Positions 1-7,505 of a stretch of 64,000 nt of DNA are shown here, one piece after another. This stretch comes from Sphingomonas sp. YR710 (GTDB lineage: Bacteria > Pseudomonadota > Alphaproteobacteria > Sphingomonadales > Sphingomonadaceae), in the NCBI RefSeq assembly GCF_900101455.1, contig NZ_FMZJ01000003.1, positions 62,001 to 126,000 on the forward strand. The letters run 5' to 3'. The position numbers and the translations under genes are program-made. The notes below the pieces were generated by a model. It worked only from the letters and a program-made list of their open reading frames with translations, made no database searches and was not told the DNA's origin. Every line of letters starts with the position of its first letter. Positions within the stretch are counted from its first letter, which is position 1.

Positions 1-450
1 AAGGTCCTCGATCAACGCCTTGTCCGCATCGGGAAGCGCCTCATAGGCAGCGTAGGTGTTGCAGAACTCGGTCTGCCCGCCCACCGCCGCGACCCGCTTG
101 GCCGAAATGATCGAAGCGTATGTCGGCACGTCGGCGGTCGTCCCGTCGAGATGCCAGCGGAACGACGACTTGAGCGACGACGCGCGTTGGCTTTCATTGG
201 GGTCGAGGCTGATCCGGTAGGTTTCGCTACCCTTCTCGTCATAGCCATCCTCAAGCGCGAAATTGCCCAGCGTCTTGGAAAAGGCCACCTGCTCGTCGTC
301 GTTCACGGGCGCATCGGGAAATACCAGAACGGCGCGCTGCTTCAGCAGAGCGCGGATTTCCCCGGCATATTTGCCGCTCAGCAAGTCGGCGCGATCAATC
401 CTGACCTCGGTGCCGATGCTCGGCGCCAGTTCCCTTGTTTCGAACGACAT
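1..450 (-). CDS. TauD/TfdA-family Fe(II)/2-oxoglutarate dioxygenase, N-terminal part
   Basis: The minus strand reads open from an ATG at 448-450 to the window edge, giving 150 codons and no stop, so the C-terminal half lies outside. The start follows a purine-rich GGGAGTGAGAGG. Residues near 110 read WHLDGTT, which is the H-x-D iron-binding signature of the TauD/TfdA family; the second His and the Arg that bind 2-oxoglutarate would be off the window. These enzymes hydroxylate taurine, aryloxyalkanoates or related acids using O2 and 2-oxoglutarate. The substrate cannot be told from this part. The gene points the same way as the MetE-like and dehydrogenase genes further along but is separated from them by a plus-strand gene. 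Family confidence is high, substrate unknown. Confidence 0.8.
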   Translation of the reverse strand, partial: MSFETRELAPSIGTEVRIDRADLLSGKYAGEIRALLKQRAVLVFPDAPVNDDEQVAFSKTLGNFALEDGYDEKGSETYRISLDPNESQRASSLKSSFRWHLDGTTADVPTYASIISAKRVAAVGGQTEFCNTYAAYEALPDADKALIEDL

Positions 451-1139
451 CCTCTCACTCCCGGATTCCCGCGGGTTTCATCCACGCGATCCGTATCATG
501 CGGTTTTTGCCGGCCAAAGCTAGTGAGAGAATTCGGGCGGCCGGAACCGGGTCCGCGGCGCTGCCGGGAAGATTTACGGATGGTCGCCGGTGCGAATGTA
601 TGTAGCGCACAGGGCAATCGGGTGAACAAGGCAGTACCCCTCTGGTATGGCCTTTGCTCAAAAAATTCTTCATCCCGGCTTTCGCCCATAGGCGCCAAGA
701 TAAGGCCCTGGGCCGAACATCTTTTTCTATCCTCCCCCGCCAGGGGGAGGTGGCGCCAAAGCGACGGAGGGGGCGGGCAGCGATCAGCTTTTGCCTGGCG
801 CCAGGCGGCTTCTAACTCTTCCTGGCGCATGGCTTCCGCCCCCTCCGTCAGCCTGCGGCTGACACCTCCCCCTGGCGGGGGAGGATCAGAAAGGGCCGGG
901 CGATGCCGCATAATCAAAACCCTGCGTCCTTATCTTCGCGCCTATGGGCGCGAGCGTGCCGACCCGGCCACCGACGGATTGCTGGCCTTCGATGCGCGTG
1001 CCGTGCTGAAAGGCCTCGGGTTCATCCGCTTCAATCCGGAAAGCGACTGTACGCACAGTTGATCACCATTCCGGCCGGCCTGAGCTGAATGCCGACCGGC
1101 CCTGGTTGGCATCTGCTCGCCCGGCCGTTAGGCAACCCC
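451..1139. other. 689-base gap holding a repeat but no convincing gene
   Basis: This gap lies between the dioxygenase start and the pentapeptide-repeat gene. Its main content is the palindromic repeat at 730-886. A plus-strand frame stays open to 1062 and its last 50 or so codons look fairly protein-like, but no ATG, GTG or TTG with a ribosome binding site opens it after the repeat, so I do not call a gene. The dioxygenase promoter should lie just above 450. I see no clear RNA gene. Confidence 0.5.
730..886. repeat. Long imperfect inverted repeat (REP/MITE-like)
   Basis: The left arm (about 731-778) contains CCTCCCCCGCCAGGGGGAGG followed by a GCGACGGAGGGGGCGG run. The right arm (about 837-886) carries the reverse complement, CCCCCTCCGTC followed by ACCTCCCCCTGGCGGGGGAG. 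Each arm also holds its own small palindrome. The roughly 58-base middle is not repeated. The structure resembles the intergenic palindromic elements common in sphingomonads. It could be a non-autonomous mobile element or a structured RNA spacer. Confidence 0.75.
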
Positions 1140-1835
1140 ATGACCGATGACCTCTTCGCCGCACCTGTTATCGACGGCAAAAGCCTGACCCGCGCCGATA
1201 TCGAGCCTTTGGTCGCGCGCCGCATCCCCGTCCGGCTCACCGATTGCGACCTCGAACAAGTCGATCTGTCGAAGCTCGATCTCACCGGCTGGACCTTCGA
1301 ACGCTGCACGATCCGCCGCACCGATTTCAGCCGCGCTACCCTGGAGGCGACGACATGGCAGAGCTGCCGCGGCGCCTTTGCCGATTTCGTCGCCGCCGAC
1401 CTGACCGAGGCGAGCTTCGCCTCCTGCGATCTCAACAACGCCCTGTTTCGCCGAGCGACGCTGCGTTCGGCGACGATCCGCGGATGCAAGCTGACCGGTG
1501 CCGACCTCGCCGACGCCGCCGCGATCGATATTCGCGTCGACGAGGTCCTGTTCATCGGCGCAAAAATGCCGGGCTGGTCGTTCCGCAAGCAGAGCCTCAA
1601 GCGGATCGACTTCAGCCAGGCCGATTTGCGAAAATGCGATTTTCGCGCGGCAACGCTCGATGAATGCAGCCTGCGCGACGCGGTGCTCGACGGCGCCAGC
1701 TTCGCCGGCGCCGATCTGCGCAACGCCGATCTCGGCGGCCTGCGCCTGACCGACGCCTCACGCTTCCGCGGCGCCACCATCTCGAACGAACAGGCCGGGC
1801 AATTGCTCGCCGAACTCGGCCTCAACGTGCGGTGA
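1140..1835 (+). CDS. Pentapeptide-repeat protein, Qnr/McbG-like
   Basis: A 231-residue protein built almost wholly of A(D/N)LxX-type pentapeptides with central Leu or Phe (for example GADLADA, FAGADLRNADL), which fold as a right-handed quadrilateral beta-helix. The repeats break around residues 125-150, as in Qnr proteins, and the C-terminus (GATISNEQAGQLLAELGLNV) matches the helical dimerisation end of the Qnr/MfpA/McbG group. Qnr-type proteins mimic DNA and protect gyrase and topoisomerase IV from quinolones or microcins. That role here is an inference; many chromosomal homologues give no clear resistance. I chose ATG 1140 (MTDDLF) over the in-frame ATG at 1089 because the extra 17 residues are outside the repeat fold. 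It stands alone between minus-strand genes. Confidence 0.8.
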   Translation: MTDDLFAAPVIDGKSLTRADIEPLVARRIPVRLTDCDLEQVDLSKLDLTGWTFERCTIRRTDFSRATLEATTWQSCRGAFADFVAADLTEASFASCDLNNALFRRATLRSATIRGCKLTGADLADAAAIDIRVDEVLFIGAKMPGWSFRKQSLKRIDFSQADLRKCDFRAATLDECSLRDAVLDGASFAGADLRNADLGGLRLTDASRFRGATISNEQAGQLLAELGLNVR

Positions 1836-1850
1836 TCGCCGTCTCTGTCC

Positions 1851-2996
1851 TCAGCGGCCACCCCACAATTGCTTGCTCGCCAGCGCGGCACCCTGAACCA
1901 GCGATGCCAGTTTGAGCCAGACGATATCGGGGAACACCGTCGGCACGCCGCTGAACGTCGAGAAGCCGCAATCCGAACCCGCCGCCAGCCTATCGCGGCC
2001 TACCACATCGGCATATCGCAGCAGCCGTTCAGCCACGAACTCGGGATCCTCGACATAGTTTGACGTCGAATCGATCACGCCCGGCGCCAGGATCTTGTCT
2101 TCGGGCAGCGGAACGTCGCGGAAGACCGCCCAGTCATGGCCATGACGGGGATTGGCACCTTCCATCAGGATCATCTGCGGCCGCGCTTTCAACACCCGCG
2201 CCGCGATGACCGCGAACGGTATGTCGAAATGGTGCGGGCCGGCATAATTGCCCCAGCACAGATGCATCCGCATGCGATCGGCCGGGATGTTGCGCGTCGC
2301 ATGGTTCAGCGCCTCGACATTGCGATCGACGATCCGCAGGAAGGACTGCTCATCGAGATCGGAGTAAGTGAGATGCCGGCTCATCGCCAGATCGGGCGAG
2401 TCGAGCTGCACGTCGAAGCCTGCCTCGACGATCGCCTCATATTCGGGGCGAAGCGCCTCGGCGACGGCCTCGATATAGGCGTCTTCGCTCGGGTAGAACT
2501 CGTTCTTCTGGAATACCGCGACCACACCCGGCGAAGCGGCGTTGATGAACGCGCCGACCGGCCTGTTCGCGTCCACCGCCGCCTTCATATTGGCGATGTC
2601 GGTCGGCAGGCCGTCATTCGCCTTGGCCGCAACCGGCCCCTGGCAGCAGGCGCCGCCGGCGCGCGGCACCACCGCACCGATCTTCACCTGCTGTTGCGCG
2701 AATTCGGGAAAGGCGCGCAGATCGGCGGCGGCATCGCCCCGCGATTCGCCACCGAAACCAGTCAGCCGTTCGACGATATAGGTCGCATAGCTCGGCTTGC
2801 TATATTCGCCGTCGCTGACCAGATCGATCCCGATCGAAACCTGCCGGGCGACGACATCGTTGACGCTTTTGACAAGATCCGCGGCAAGGCCTGCGGGATC
2901 GATCGTCTCGCCGGCGGCCTGCGCCCGCATGCGTTCCAGCAAATATGCGGGCCGGGGGAGGCTTCCGACGTGCGTAGTGAGAATGCGATCAGCCAT
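1851..2996 (-). CDS. Cobalamin-independent methionine synthase II family protein (MetE C-terminal-like)
   Basis: A 381-residue single-domain protein of the MetE C-terminal family, about half the length of full MetE. The expected zinc ligands are present: His and Cys in MHLCWGNYAGPHH (residues 245 and 247), Glu in LMEGAN (279) and Cys in SDCGF (343). Members of this short family transfer alkyl groups to or from thiols; epoxyalkane:coenzyme M transferase is one. The absence of the N-terminal MetE half makes it unlikely to be the main methionine synthase. It lies downstream of, and co-directional with, the D-2-hydroxyacid dehydrogenase gene (97 bases away), suggesting a shared catabolic unit. 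A GGGCGC-TC-GCGCCC hairpin sits just before its weak ribosome binding site. Substrate unknown. Confidence 0.8.
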   Translation of the reverse strand: MADRILTTHVGSLPRPAYLLERMRAQAAGETIDPAGLAADLVKSVNDVVARQVSIGIDLVSDGEYSKPSYATYIVERLTGFGGESRGDAAADLRAFPEFAQQQVKIGAVVPRAGGACCQGPVAAKANDGLPTDIANMKAAVDANRPVGAFINAASPGVVAVFQKNEFYPSEDAYIEAVAEALRPEYEAIVEAGFDVQLDSPDLAMSRHLTYSDLDEQSFLRIVDRNVEALNHATRNIPADRMRMHLCWGNYAGPHHFDIPFAVIAARVLKARPQMILMEGANPRHGHDWAVFRDVPLPEDKILAPGVIDSTSNYVEDPEFVAERLLRYADVVGRDRLAAGSDCGFSTFSGVPTVFPDIVWLKLASLVQGAALASKQLWGGR

Positions 2997-3057
2997 ATCT
3001 GCAAGGGCGCTCGCGCCCCCTCCTTGTTCGAGCCCTGTTCAGGCAGATGGATATCAG

Positions 3058-3084
3058 GGGCCGCCCGCACATCACGGGCGGCCC
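3058..3084. terminator. Perfect 10-bp hairpin between dehydrogenase and MetE-like genes
   Basis: GGGCCGCCCG (3058-3067) and CGGGCGGCCC (3075-3084) are perfect reverse complements around a 7-base loop, directly after the dehydrogenase stop. There is no T-run on either side, so it could be a weak terminator, a processing or stability element, or a REP. The downstream gene would be reduced in expression rather than silent. Confidence 0.5.
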
Positions 3085-3092
3085 GCCGGATT

Positions 3093-4091
3093 TCAGACCT
3101 CGTCGGGAAGGCGCGGATCGCCTGCCACGAAACGGCGCAGATTGTCGATGAACAGATCCACGGTGCGCACATAACGGCCGCTGCCATGCGCCGCGGCGTG
3201 CGGCGTGAGATCGACCTTCGGATGCGTCCAGAGCGGGCTGTCGTCCATCCGCTCCTTGCGGTAGAGCCACGCCTCCTCGATCGTATGGACATCGAGGATC
3301 GCGGCATCGAGATGGCCGGAATCCAGCGCCGCCAGCACCGCCGCCTCATCCATCAGCCCCGCCCGCGCGACGTTGACGAAGGTCGCGCCCGGCTTCATCC
3401 GGGCAAGGAATTCCGCATCGACCAGGTTGGCGGTTTCGGCATTGCCGGGCAGCGACATGATGACGATATCGGCACGCCCGAGATGATCGGCGACCTGCTC
3501 GGGCTTGATCATCTCATCGAACGGCTCGGTCCCGGTAGGGTTACGACGCACGCCGATCGTGTGCACGCCAAATGCCTGCGCGCGCTTCGAAATGTTGCTG
3601 CCGATCGCGCCGGCGCCATAGATCAGCCAGGTGGTGCCATAGATTTCGCGGAAATCATGGCGCGGATATTCCTTATTCTCGCGCGCCACGCGCCGCTCTT
3701 CCACCTGCTGGAAGCGGCCCAGGATCGAACGCATCGCGAATTCCGAAATCGAAATCGCATTGCTGTGCGAGGTGGTGAGCCGCACGCCGCGCGCCAGCAC
3801 GTCCTGCAGGATCGGCATGTCATAGCCGGCCCCGATCGAATGAACCCACTTCAGATCGGGCGCGTTTTCGAGCAGGTGCTTGATTGTCCGCCGCAACGGC
3901 CCGCGAAAGCCCTGCACCGTCATCCACACGACATTGGCAGGCAGCGTGCGCGCATCATGCGGCACGCCATCGATCATCGCGGTGTCGGCATCCTCAAGCA
4001 GTGCGTAACGCACCGGCAGTGCGGCCGCATCGAACACATGGCGCCACGGTTCATATTCTTCCTTGGCCATGACTACACAAATTTCAGACAT
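3093..4091 (-). CDS. D-2-hydroxyacid dehydrogenase (NAD-binding)
   Basis: A 332-residue member of the D-isomer-specific 2-hydroxyacid dehydrogenase family. The Rossmann motif GAGAIGS is at about residues 159-165. The catalytic Arg lies in NVARAGLMDE (about 243), the acidic partner in HTIEEA (about 272) and the catalytic His in LTPHAAAH (about 298). Such enzymes reduce 2-keto acids to D-2-hydroxy acids or the reverse. The sequence does not fix the substrate. Length and motif order are normal. It is the first gene of a probable two-gene minus-strand unit with the MetE-like gene. Confidence 0.85.
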   Translation of the reverse strand: MSEICVVMAKEEYEPWRHVFDAAALPVRYALLEDADTAMIDGVPHDARTLPANVVWMTVQGFRGPLRRTIKHLLENAPDLKWVHSIGAGYDMPILQDVLARGVRLTTSHSNAISISEFAMRSILGRFQQVEERRVARENKEYPRHDFREIYGTTWLIYGAGAIGSNISKRAQAFGVHTIGVRRNPTGTEPFDEMIKPEQVADHLGRADIVIMSLPGNAETANLVDAEFLARMKPGATFVNVARAGLMDEAAVLAALDSGHLDAAILDVHTIEEAWLYRKERMDDSPLWTHPKVDLTPHAAAHGSGRYVRTVDLFIDNLRRFVAGDPRLPDEV

Positions 4092-4472
4092 CGATATCCT
4101 CCCTATGCGATTGCTCGCATTCGTGCTGGCCGCGGCGCTGCGTTGCTTCTATCCGTCACCGCGGTACGCGAAGGCGAGATCCCTTTTGCACGATATCGTG
4201 CAAGGCTGGACCCCACGCTTCCACGCTCCGCCAGTCAAGGTCGATCTGGCACCGGTCAAAGTCTATGGACAATGCCGCCTGCTCATATTCCCAGCGCACA
4301 TGGCGGGGGGAATTCACGCCCACCTCAGGCGAAATGGCAATTCCCCCATTCCCGGCCGCAAGTTGGCCGTCGTCACCGAAACGATCCGCTAATTCGGTCG
4401 ATTCTCGCGCTACGCAATTCCCACCGGTTGACGAATTAATCGACGCTGGCCCGACATCAGAATCAGTTTTTC

Positions 4473-4482
4473 TTGTTAACAA
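4473..4482. promoter_or_regulatory. TTGTTAACAA palindrome in AT-rich promoter zone
   Basis: This is a perfect 10-base palindrome inside the AT-rich stretch 180 bases before the first fibre-subunit gene. It could be a regulator site, or its TTGTTA half could be part of a -35 element. Only the palindrome is seen; the role is inferred. Confidence 0.3.
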
Positions 4483-4577
4483 ATATGTGATAGTTAAAAA
4501 TCAGTTAAGAAATGATTCTACGTGATAGGGGCACGTTCCCAGGGGGGAACAAAGCACACACGGGCACCATATCTTTA

Positions 4578-4600
4578 CACAGGAATCGGTGATTCCTGTG
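4578..4600 (+). promoter_or_regulatory. Leader hairpin followed by T-rich tract (attenuator-like)
   Basis: CACAGGAATC (4578-4587), loop GGT, then GATTCCTGTG (4591-4600) form a perfect 10-bp stem, followed by GGGGTTTTCTTATT. The layout is that of an intrinsic terminator or attenuator. It lies 61 bases before the start codon of the first subunit gene and after the likely promoter, so it may limit or regulate entry of RNA polymerase into the operon. It could instead end a short upstream transcript. Confidence 0.5.
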
Positions 4601-4661
4601 GGGTTTTCTTATTGCCGATGGCGCGTGCCATCCTTGTGATGTTCGAGTTGGGGAGTATCAA

Positions 4662-5180
4662 ATGAAGTCCTTTCTGAAGATCGTTTCTGCGGCAGCAATC
4701 ACCGTAGCTGCCGTGTCACCGGCATTCGCGCAGAACACCGCGACGGCCTCCAGCACGGCGACCGGCAAGGTTATCTCGCCGCTGACGATCACGGCGGGCG
4801 CGGCACTGGCGTTCGGCACGGTTGTAAAGCCTGCCACAGGCCTTGGCCCCTACACGATCACGGTCGGCACGAACGGCAGCCATGCATCGAGCACGGCCAA
4901 TTCCTACCTGCCGAGCAGCCCGGCCACGGCCGCAGCCGCTTTCTCGATCACCGGTGAGGCCAATCAGTCGACATCGATCGCGGTGGGCACGGCTGGTCAC
5001 ATGACGATGACCGGCCCGACCACCGGAACGATCGACGTCACGCTGACCTCGTCCAAATCGACGTCGACGCTGCCGTCGGGGGCCGACAGCTTCACCGTCG
5101 GCGGCTCGTTCAGCCTGCCCGATACGCAGGAAACGGGTGACTATACCGGTACGTTGACAGCCGTCGTCACCTACAACTGA
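4662..5180 (+). CDS. DUF4402-like secreted fibre subunit 1
   Basis: A 172-residue protein with a clear Sec signal peptide (MKSFLKIVSAAAITV, cleavage near AFA|QN) and a Ser/Thr/Ala/Gly-rich mature part without cysteine. The pattern SPLTITAG...LAFGTVVKP, a central FSITGEAN and a C-terminal YTGTLTAVVTYN are those of DUF4402 proteins. The alternating hydrophobic C-terminus ending in Tyr-Asn resembles the last beta-strand of chaperone-usher pilins that pairs with the chaperone. It is first in the operon with a strong GGGGAG ribosome binding site 7 bases before ATG, so it is a good candidate for the major shaft subunit. The role comes from the chaperone and usher genes downstream. It is very similar to the next gene, indicating tandem duplication. 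Confidence 0.8.
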   Translation: MKSFLKIVSAAAITVAAVSPAFAQNTATASSTATGKVISPLTITAGAALAFGTVVKPATGLGPYTITVGTNGSHASSTANSYLPSSPATAAAAFSITGEANQSTSIAVGTAGHMTMTGPTTGTIDVTLTSSKSTSTLPSGADSFTVGGSFSLPDTQETGDYTGTLTAVVTYN

Positions 5181-5189
5181 TTGTTCGTC

Positions 5190-5205
5190 GCCAGGGGTGC
5201 CTGGC
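5190..5205 (+). promoter_or_regulatory. Intercistronic hairpin after subunit 1
   Basis: GCCAGG-GGTG-CCTGGC forms a 6-bp stem with a 4-base loop ten bases after the stop codon of subunit 1. No U-tract follows. Such hairpins in fimbrial operons can protect the upstream message and so raise major-subunit yield; here this is inference. Confidence 0.4.
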
Positions 5206-5316
5206 AAGCCTTTGCAATCCCGCGGCAATCACCTTTGGGTTTGATCACCGCCGGGTTGCACGGCTGTTGCGCGTTGAACCGCAAGCGTTGAGTTGGTGTA
5301 TGCGTTGGGAGATTCC

Positions 5317-5829
5317 ATGAAGGCGTATCTGAAGCTTCTGGCGGCAACAACCGCGGCAAGCGTGGCAACCGCGCCCGCGCTCGCCCAAAATACCGCCTCA
5401 GCCTCCAGCACCGCGACGCTGAAGATCGTGGCTCCGCTGACGATCACGGCGGGCACCGTTCTGGCATTCGGCACGGTCGTGAAGCCCGCGACCGGTTCCT
5501 ACACGATCACTGTCGACACTGCCGGCAGCCACGCCTCGAGCACCGCAAACTCCTATCTGCCCAGCAGTCCGGCGACCACCGCGGCAAGCTTCTCGATCAC
5601 GGGCGAGCCGAGTCAGGCTGCGTCGATCACGGTCGGCACCGCCGGCGTCATGACGATGAACGGGCCCAGCGCCAGCACCCTTTCGGTAACGCTGACCTCA
5701 TCAAAGGCATCGACCACGCTGCCATCGGGTTCCGATAGCTTTACTGTCGGGGGATCCTTCACCTTGACCAGCGCGCAGACGACCGGCGTCTATACAGGCA
5801 CGCTGACAGCGGTTGTTACGTATAATTAA
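5317..5829 (+). CDS. DUF4402-like secreted fibre subunit 2
   Basis: A 170-residue protein with signal peptide (MKAYLKLLAATTAASV, cleavage near ALA|QN). Its mature part follows subunit 1 almost residue for residue: NTASASSTAT, PLTITAGTVLAFGTVVKPAT, NSYLPSSPAT, FSITGEPSQ, SDSFTVGGSFTL and YTGTLTAVVTYN. ATG 5317 is preceded by GGGAGA; an upstream TTG would disrupt the signal peptide. The 136-base gap from subunit 1 holds the hairpin at 5190-5205. The pair looks like a recent duplication, perhaps giving two interchangeable shaft subunits or a shaft and an adaptor. Confidence 0.8.
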   Translation: MKAYLKLLAATTAASVATAPALAQNTASASSTATLKIVAPLTITAGTVLAFGTVVKPATGSYTITVDTAGSHASSTANSYLPSSPATTAASFSITGEPSQAASITVGTAGVMTMNGPSASTLSVTLTSSKASTTLPSGSDSFTVGGSFTLTSAQTTGVYTGTLTAVVTYN

Positions 5830-5900
5830 ATTGCCATCCGCATAAGTATATCGAGTTCGGCCAATTTCGGCCTGTCCTGTTTACGTTGAAGCGGCCCGAT

Positions 5901-6482
5901 ATGAACCGTCATCACCTCTTCACGATCGGATGTGCGGCCGCCGCGGGCTTCGTCGGGCTTGAGCTTTCGTCAGCACGGGCCAATGTCAGCGCCTCGACCG
6001 TCAGCAGCGCATCGCTGACGATCACGGCGCCGGCATCGATCGATTCGCAGCAGGGGCTGGTCGAAGGCGCGGTGCCGATCACAAGCACGACGGCGCTCGT
6101 CACGCAGATTTCCAAGAAGGCGTCTCCGATTCTGGCGGCGCCCCGTCCCTCGCAACGAGCAACTATACCCCCCGCCGTTAGCCGGCTGGAAAGCGCGATC
6201 GCACCGCGCGATCTTTCGCAGGCCAATTTCACGATCACGGGGGACCAGGACCAGTCGATCTCCGTGTCCGTACCGACCGAGCTAGCGCTGATCCGGATCG
6301 GGGGCAACGAAACGGTCACCTTCACCACAACCAGCGATCTTCCCGATGAAACGGCCGGCCAGCGGCTAGCCGGCGGTGACGGCATTCTCGCCTTCAACGT
6401 CGGGGGGCGTGTTGCCGAAGGCGGCGATCGCGTGCCGGGTCGTTATTCGGGCATTCTCCGTGTCACAGCGCAATATAATTAA
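5901..6482 (+). CDS. Diverged DUF4402-like subunit 3 (minor/adaptor candidate)
   Basis: A 193-residue protein with an N-terminal signal-like segment (MNRHHLFTIGCAAAAGFVG...ARA) and a mature part keeping SLTITAPASI, ANFTITGDQDQSISVSV and the C-terminal GRYSGILRVTAQYN of the DUF4402 pattern. It has an extra charged and proline-containing segment (about residues 75-110) missing from subunits 1 and 2, with little identity elsewhere. ATG 5901 is preferred over the in-frame TTG at 5886. Its position just before the chaperone and its divergence suit a minor subunit such as an adaptor or anchor. Confidence 0.7.
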   Translation: MNRHHLFTIGCAAAAGFVGLELSSARANVSASTVSSASLTITAPASIDSQQGLVEGAVPITSTTALVTQISKKASPILAAPRPSQRATIPPAVSRLESAIAPRDLSQANFTITGDQDQSISVSVPTELALIRIGGNETVTFTTTSDLPDETAGQRLAGGDGILAFNVGGRVAEGGDRVPGRYSGILRVTAQYN

Positions 6483-6554
6483 TGCCTCACGCCCTCAATT
6501 ATGCACTATTACGCCCGCGGCATCGGCCGATGCCGCAGGCTAAGAGGGCAAGAT

Positions 6555-7505
6555 ATGAATGATCGTCCGCATGTGAAACTTTCTCCGACCGGCAAAACCC
6601 GGGTCGGCGTCGTAGCGTTGCTTGCCATGATCAGTTCTTCGTCCGCATACGCACAGGCTGTAGCGGCTCCGCAAATTGCCATTCCGGCCCTGGCGTCCAA
6701 TCTGAGTATCAATCCGAAGCGCATCACCTTTGCCGGCCTGGGCAAGGCCGCAACGATTTCGGTCTATAATCAGGGTGCCGCCGGCCGTTTCGATGTCGAG
6801 CTGGTCGATCGGATCATGTTGCCTGATGGCCAGATCATCTCTGCCAGCGATGCCGCGTCGAAACCCGAGCTCAAAGCCGAACTCGATCGGCTGAAGTCCG
6901 CCAGGACGCTGATCGTCACGACGCCGCGGCGCCTGCAGCTCGCCGCCAGCAGCGGCCAGGTGATCCGCGTTCGCGCGGCGGCGACCGCCGACATAGCCCC
7001 CGGCGAGTATCGCACCCACCTGACCGTGACCGGCCTTCCCCCGGCCGATGCCGGCCTCACCGCCGATGATGCCGCCGCCAAGGCGCCCGGACAATTGTCG
7101 TTCCGGATCAATTCGGTGCTTGGCATTTCGATTCCGGTGATCATCCGCGTCGGCCCGATCGACGTACGCGCCGGCATCGAACATGCTACGGTCGCCGTCG
7201 AGTCTGTATCGCCCGATGGCCGCGCCGCGCCGGTGCCGACCGCGATCCTGTCGCTCGAGCTTGTGCGTCAGGGCCCGAATTCGCTGTTCGGCGATCTTGA
7301 AATACGGGGAGCGAAAGAAGGCGGCAGCCAGCCGCCACTCGGCATCGTCCGCAGCATCGGCGTCTATCCGGAAATCGAGCGCAGGTTCGTAAAGATTCCG
7401 CTGCGGCGGATCCCGGCAGCAGGCGAACGGATCGACATCCAGTTCCGGGATGACGATATCCATCCGGGTGCCGTGCTGGCGAAGGTATCGCTCTCCGCTC
7501 CGTGA
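6555..7505 (+). CDS. PapD-like periplasmic chaperone of the fibre system
   Basis: A 316-residue protein with signal peptide (GVVALLAMISSSSAYAQA). LSINPKRITFAGLGKAATISVYNQG at the mature N-terminus and TTPRRLQLAASSGQVIRVRA at about residues 125-145 match the A1 and G1 strand patterns of PapD-type chaperones, which hold fibre subunits by donor-strand complementation before handing them to the usher. It is longer than the usual 230-250 residues. The extra length is an insertion around residues 160-185 and an extended second domain, and it lacks cysteine. ATG 6555 follows AGAGGGCA; an upstream ATG at 6501 would place 18 odd residues before the signal peptide. It overlaps the usher gene by four bases (GTGA), implying coupled translation. 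Confidence 0.75.
   Translation: MNDRPHVKLSPTGKTRVGVVALLAMISSSSAYAQAVAAPQIAIPALASNLSINPKRITFAGLGKAATISVYNQGAAGRFDVELVDRIMLPDGQIISASDAASKPELKAELDRLKSARTLIVTTPRRLQLAASSGQVIRVRAAATADIAPGEYRTHLTVTGLPPADAGLTADDAAAKAPGQLSFRINSVLGISIPVIIRVGPIDVRAGIEHATVAVESVSPDGRAAPVPTAILSLELVRQGPNSLFGDLEIRGAKEGGSQPPLGIVRSIGVYPEIERRFVKIPLRRIPAAGERIDIQFRDDDIHPGAVLAKVSLSAP

Larger units (their letters stand above)
4092..4661. other. 570-base intergenic region and leader before the fibre operon
   Basis: It separates the divergent dehydrogenase gene and the DUF4402 operon. The part from about 4440 to 4530 is markedly AT-rich against its GC-rich surroundings and is the likely promoter zone. It contains the palindrome at 4473-4482. 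A hairpin follows at 4578-4600, and then a clean GGGGAG ribosome binding site for the gene at 4662. A minus-strand frame at 4156-4482 stays open but shows no family features. I see no other gene. Confidence 0.55.

Noticed and set aside
151-1062. 303-codon plus-strand open frame
   Set aside because: Its first part is antisense to the conserved TauD-like gene and its middle runs through a palindromic repeat; only the last 50 codons look protein-like and they lack a start signal.
2136-4439. 767-codon plus-strand open frame
   Set aside because: It is antisense to the MetE-like and dehydrogenase genes, crosses their intergenic gap and has the Arg/His/Asp-rich composition of a shadow frame in GC-rich DNA.
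4156-4482. 108-codon minus-strand open frame in the leader of the fibre operon
   Set aside because: It crosses the AT-rich promoter zone, has no ribosome binding site I can see and no family features.
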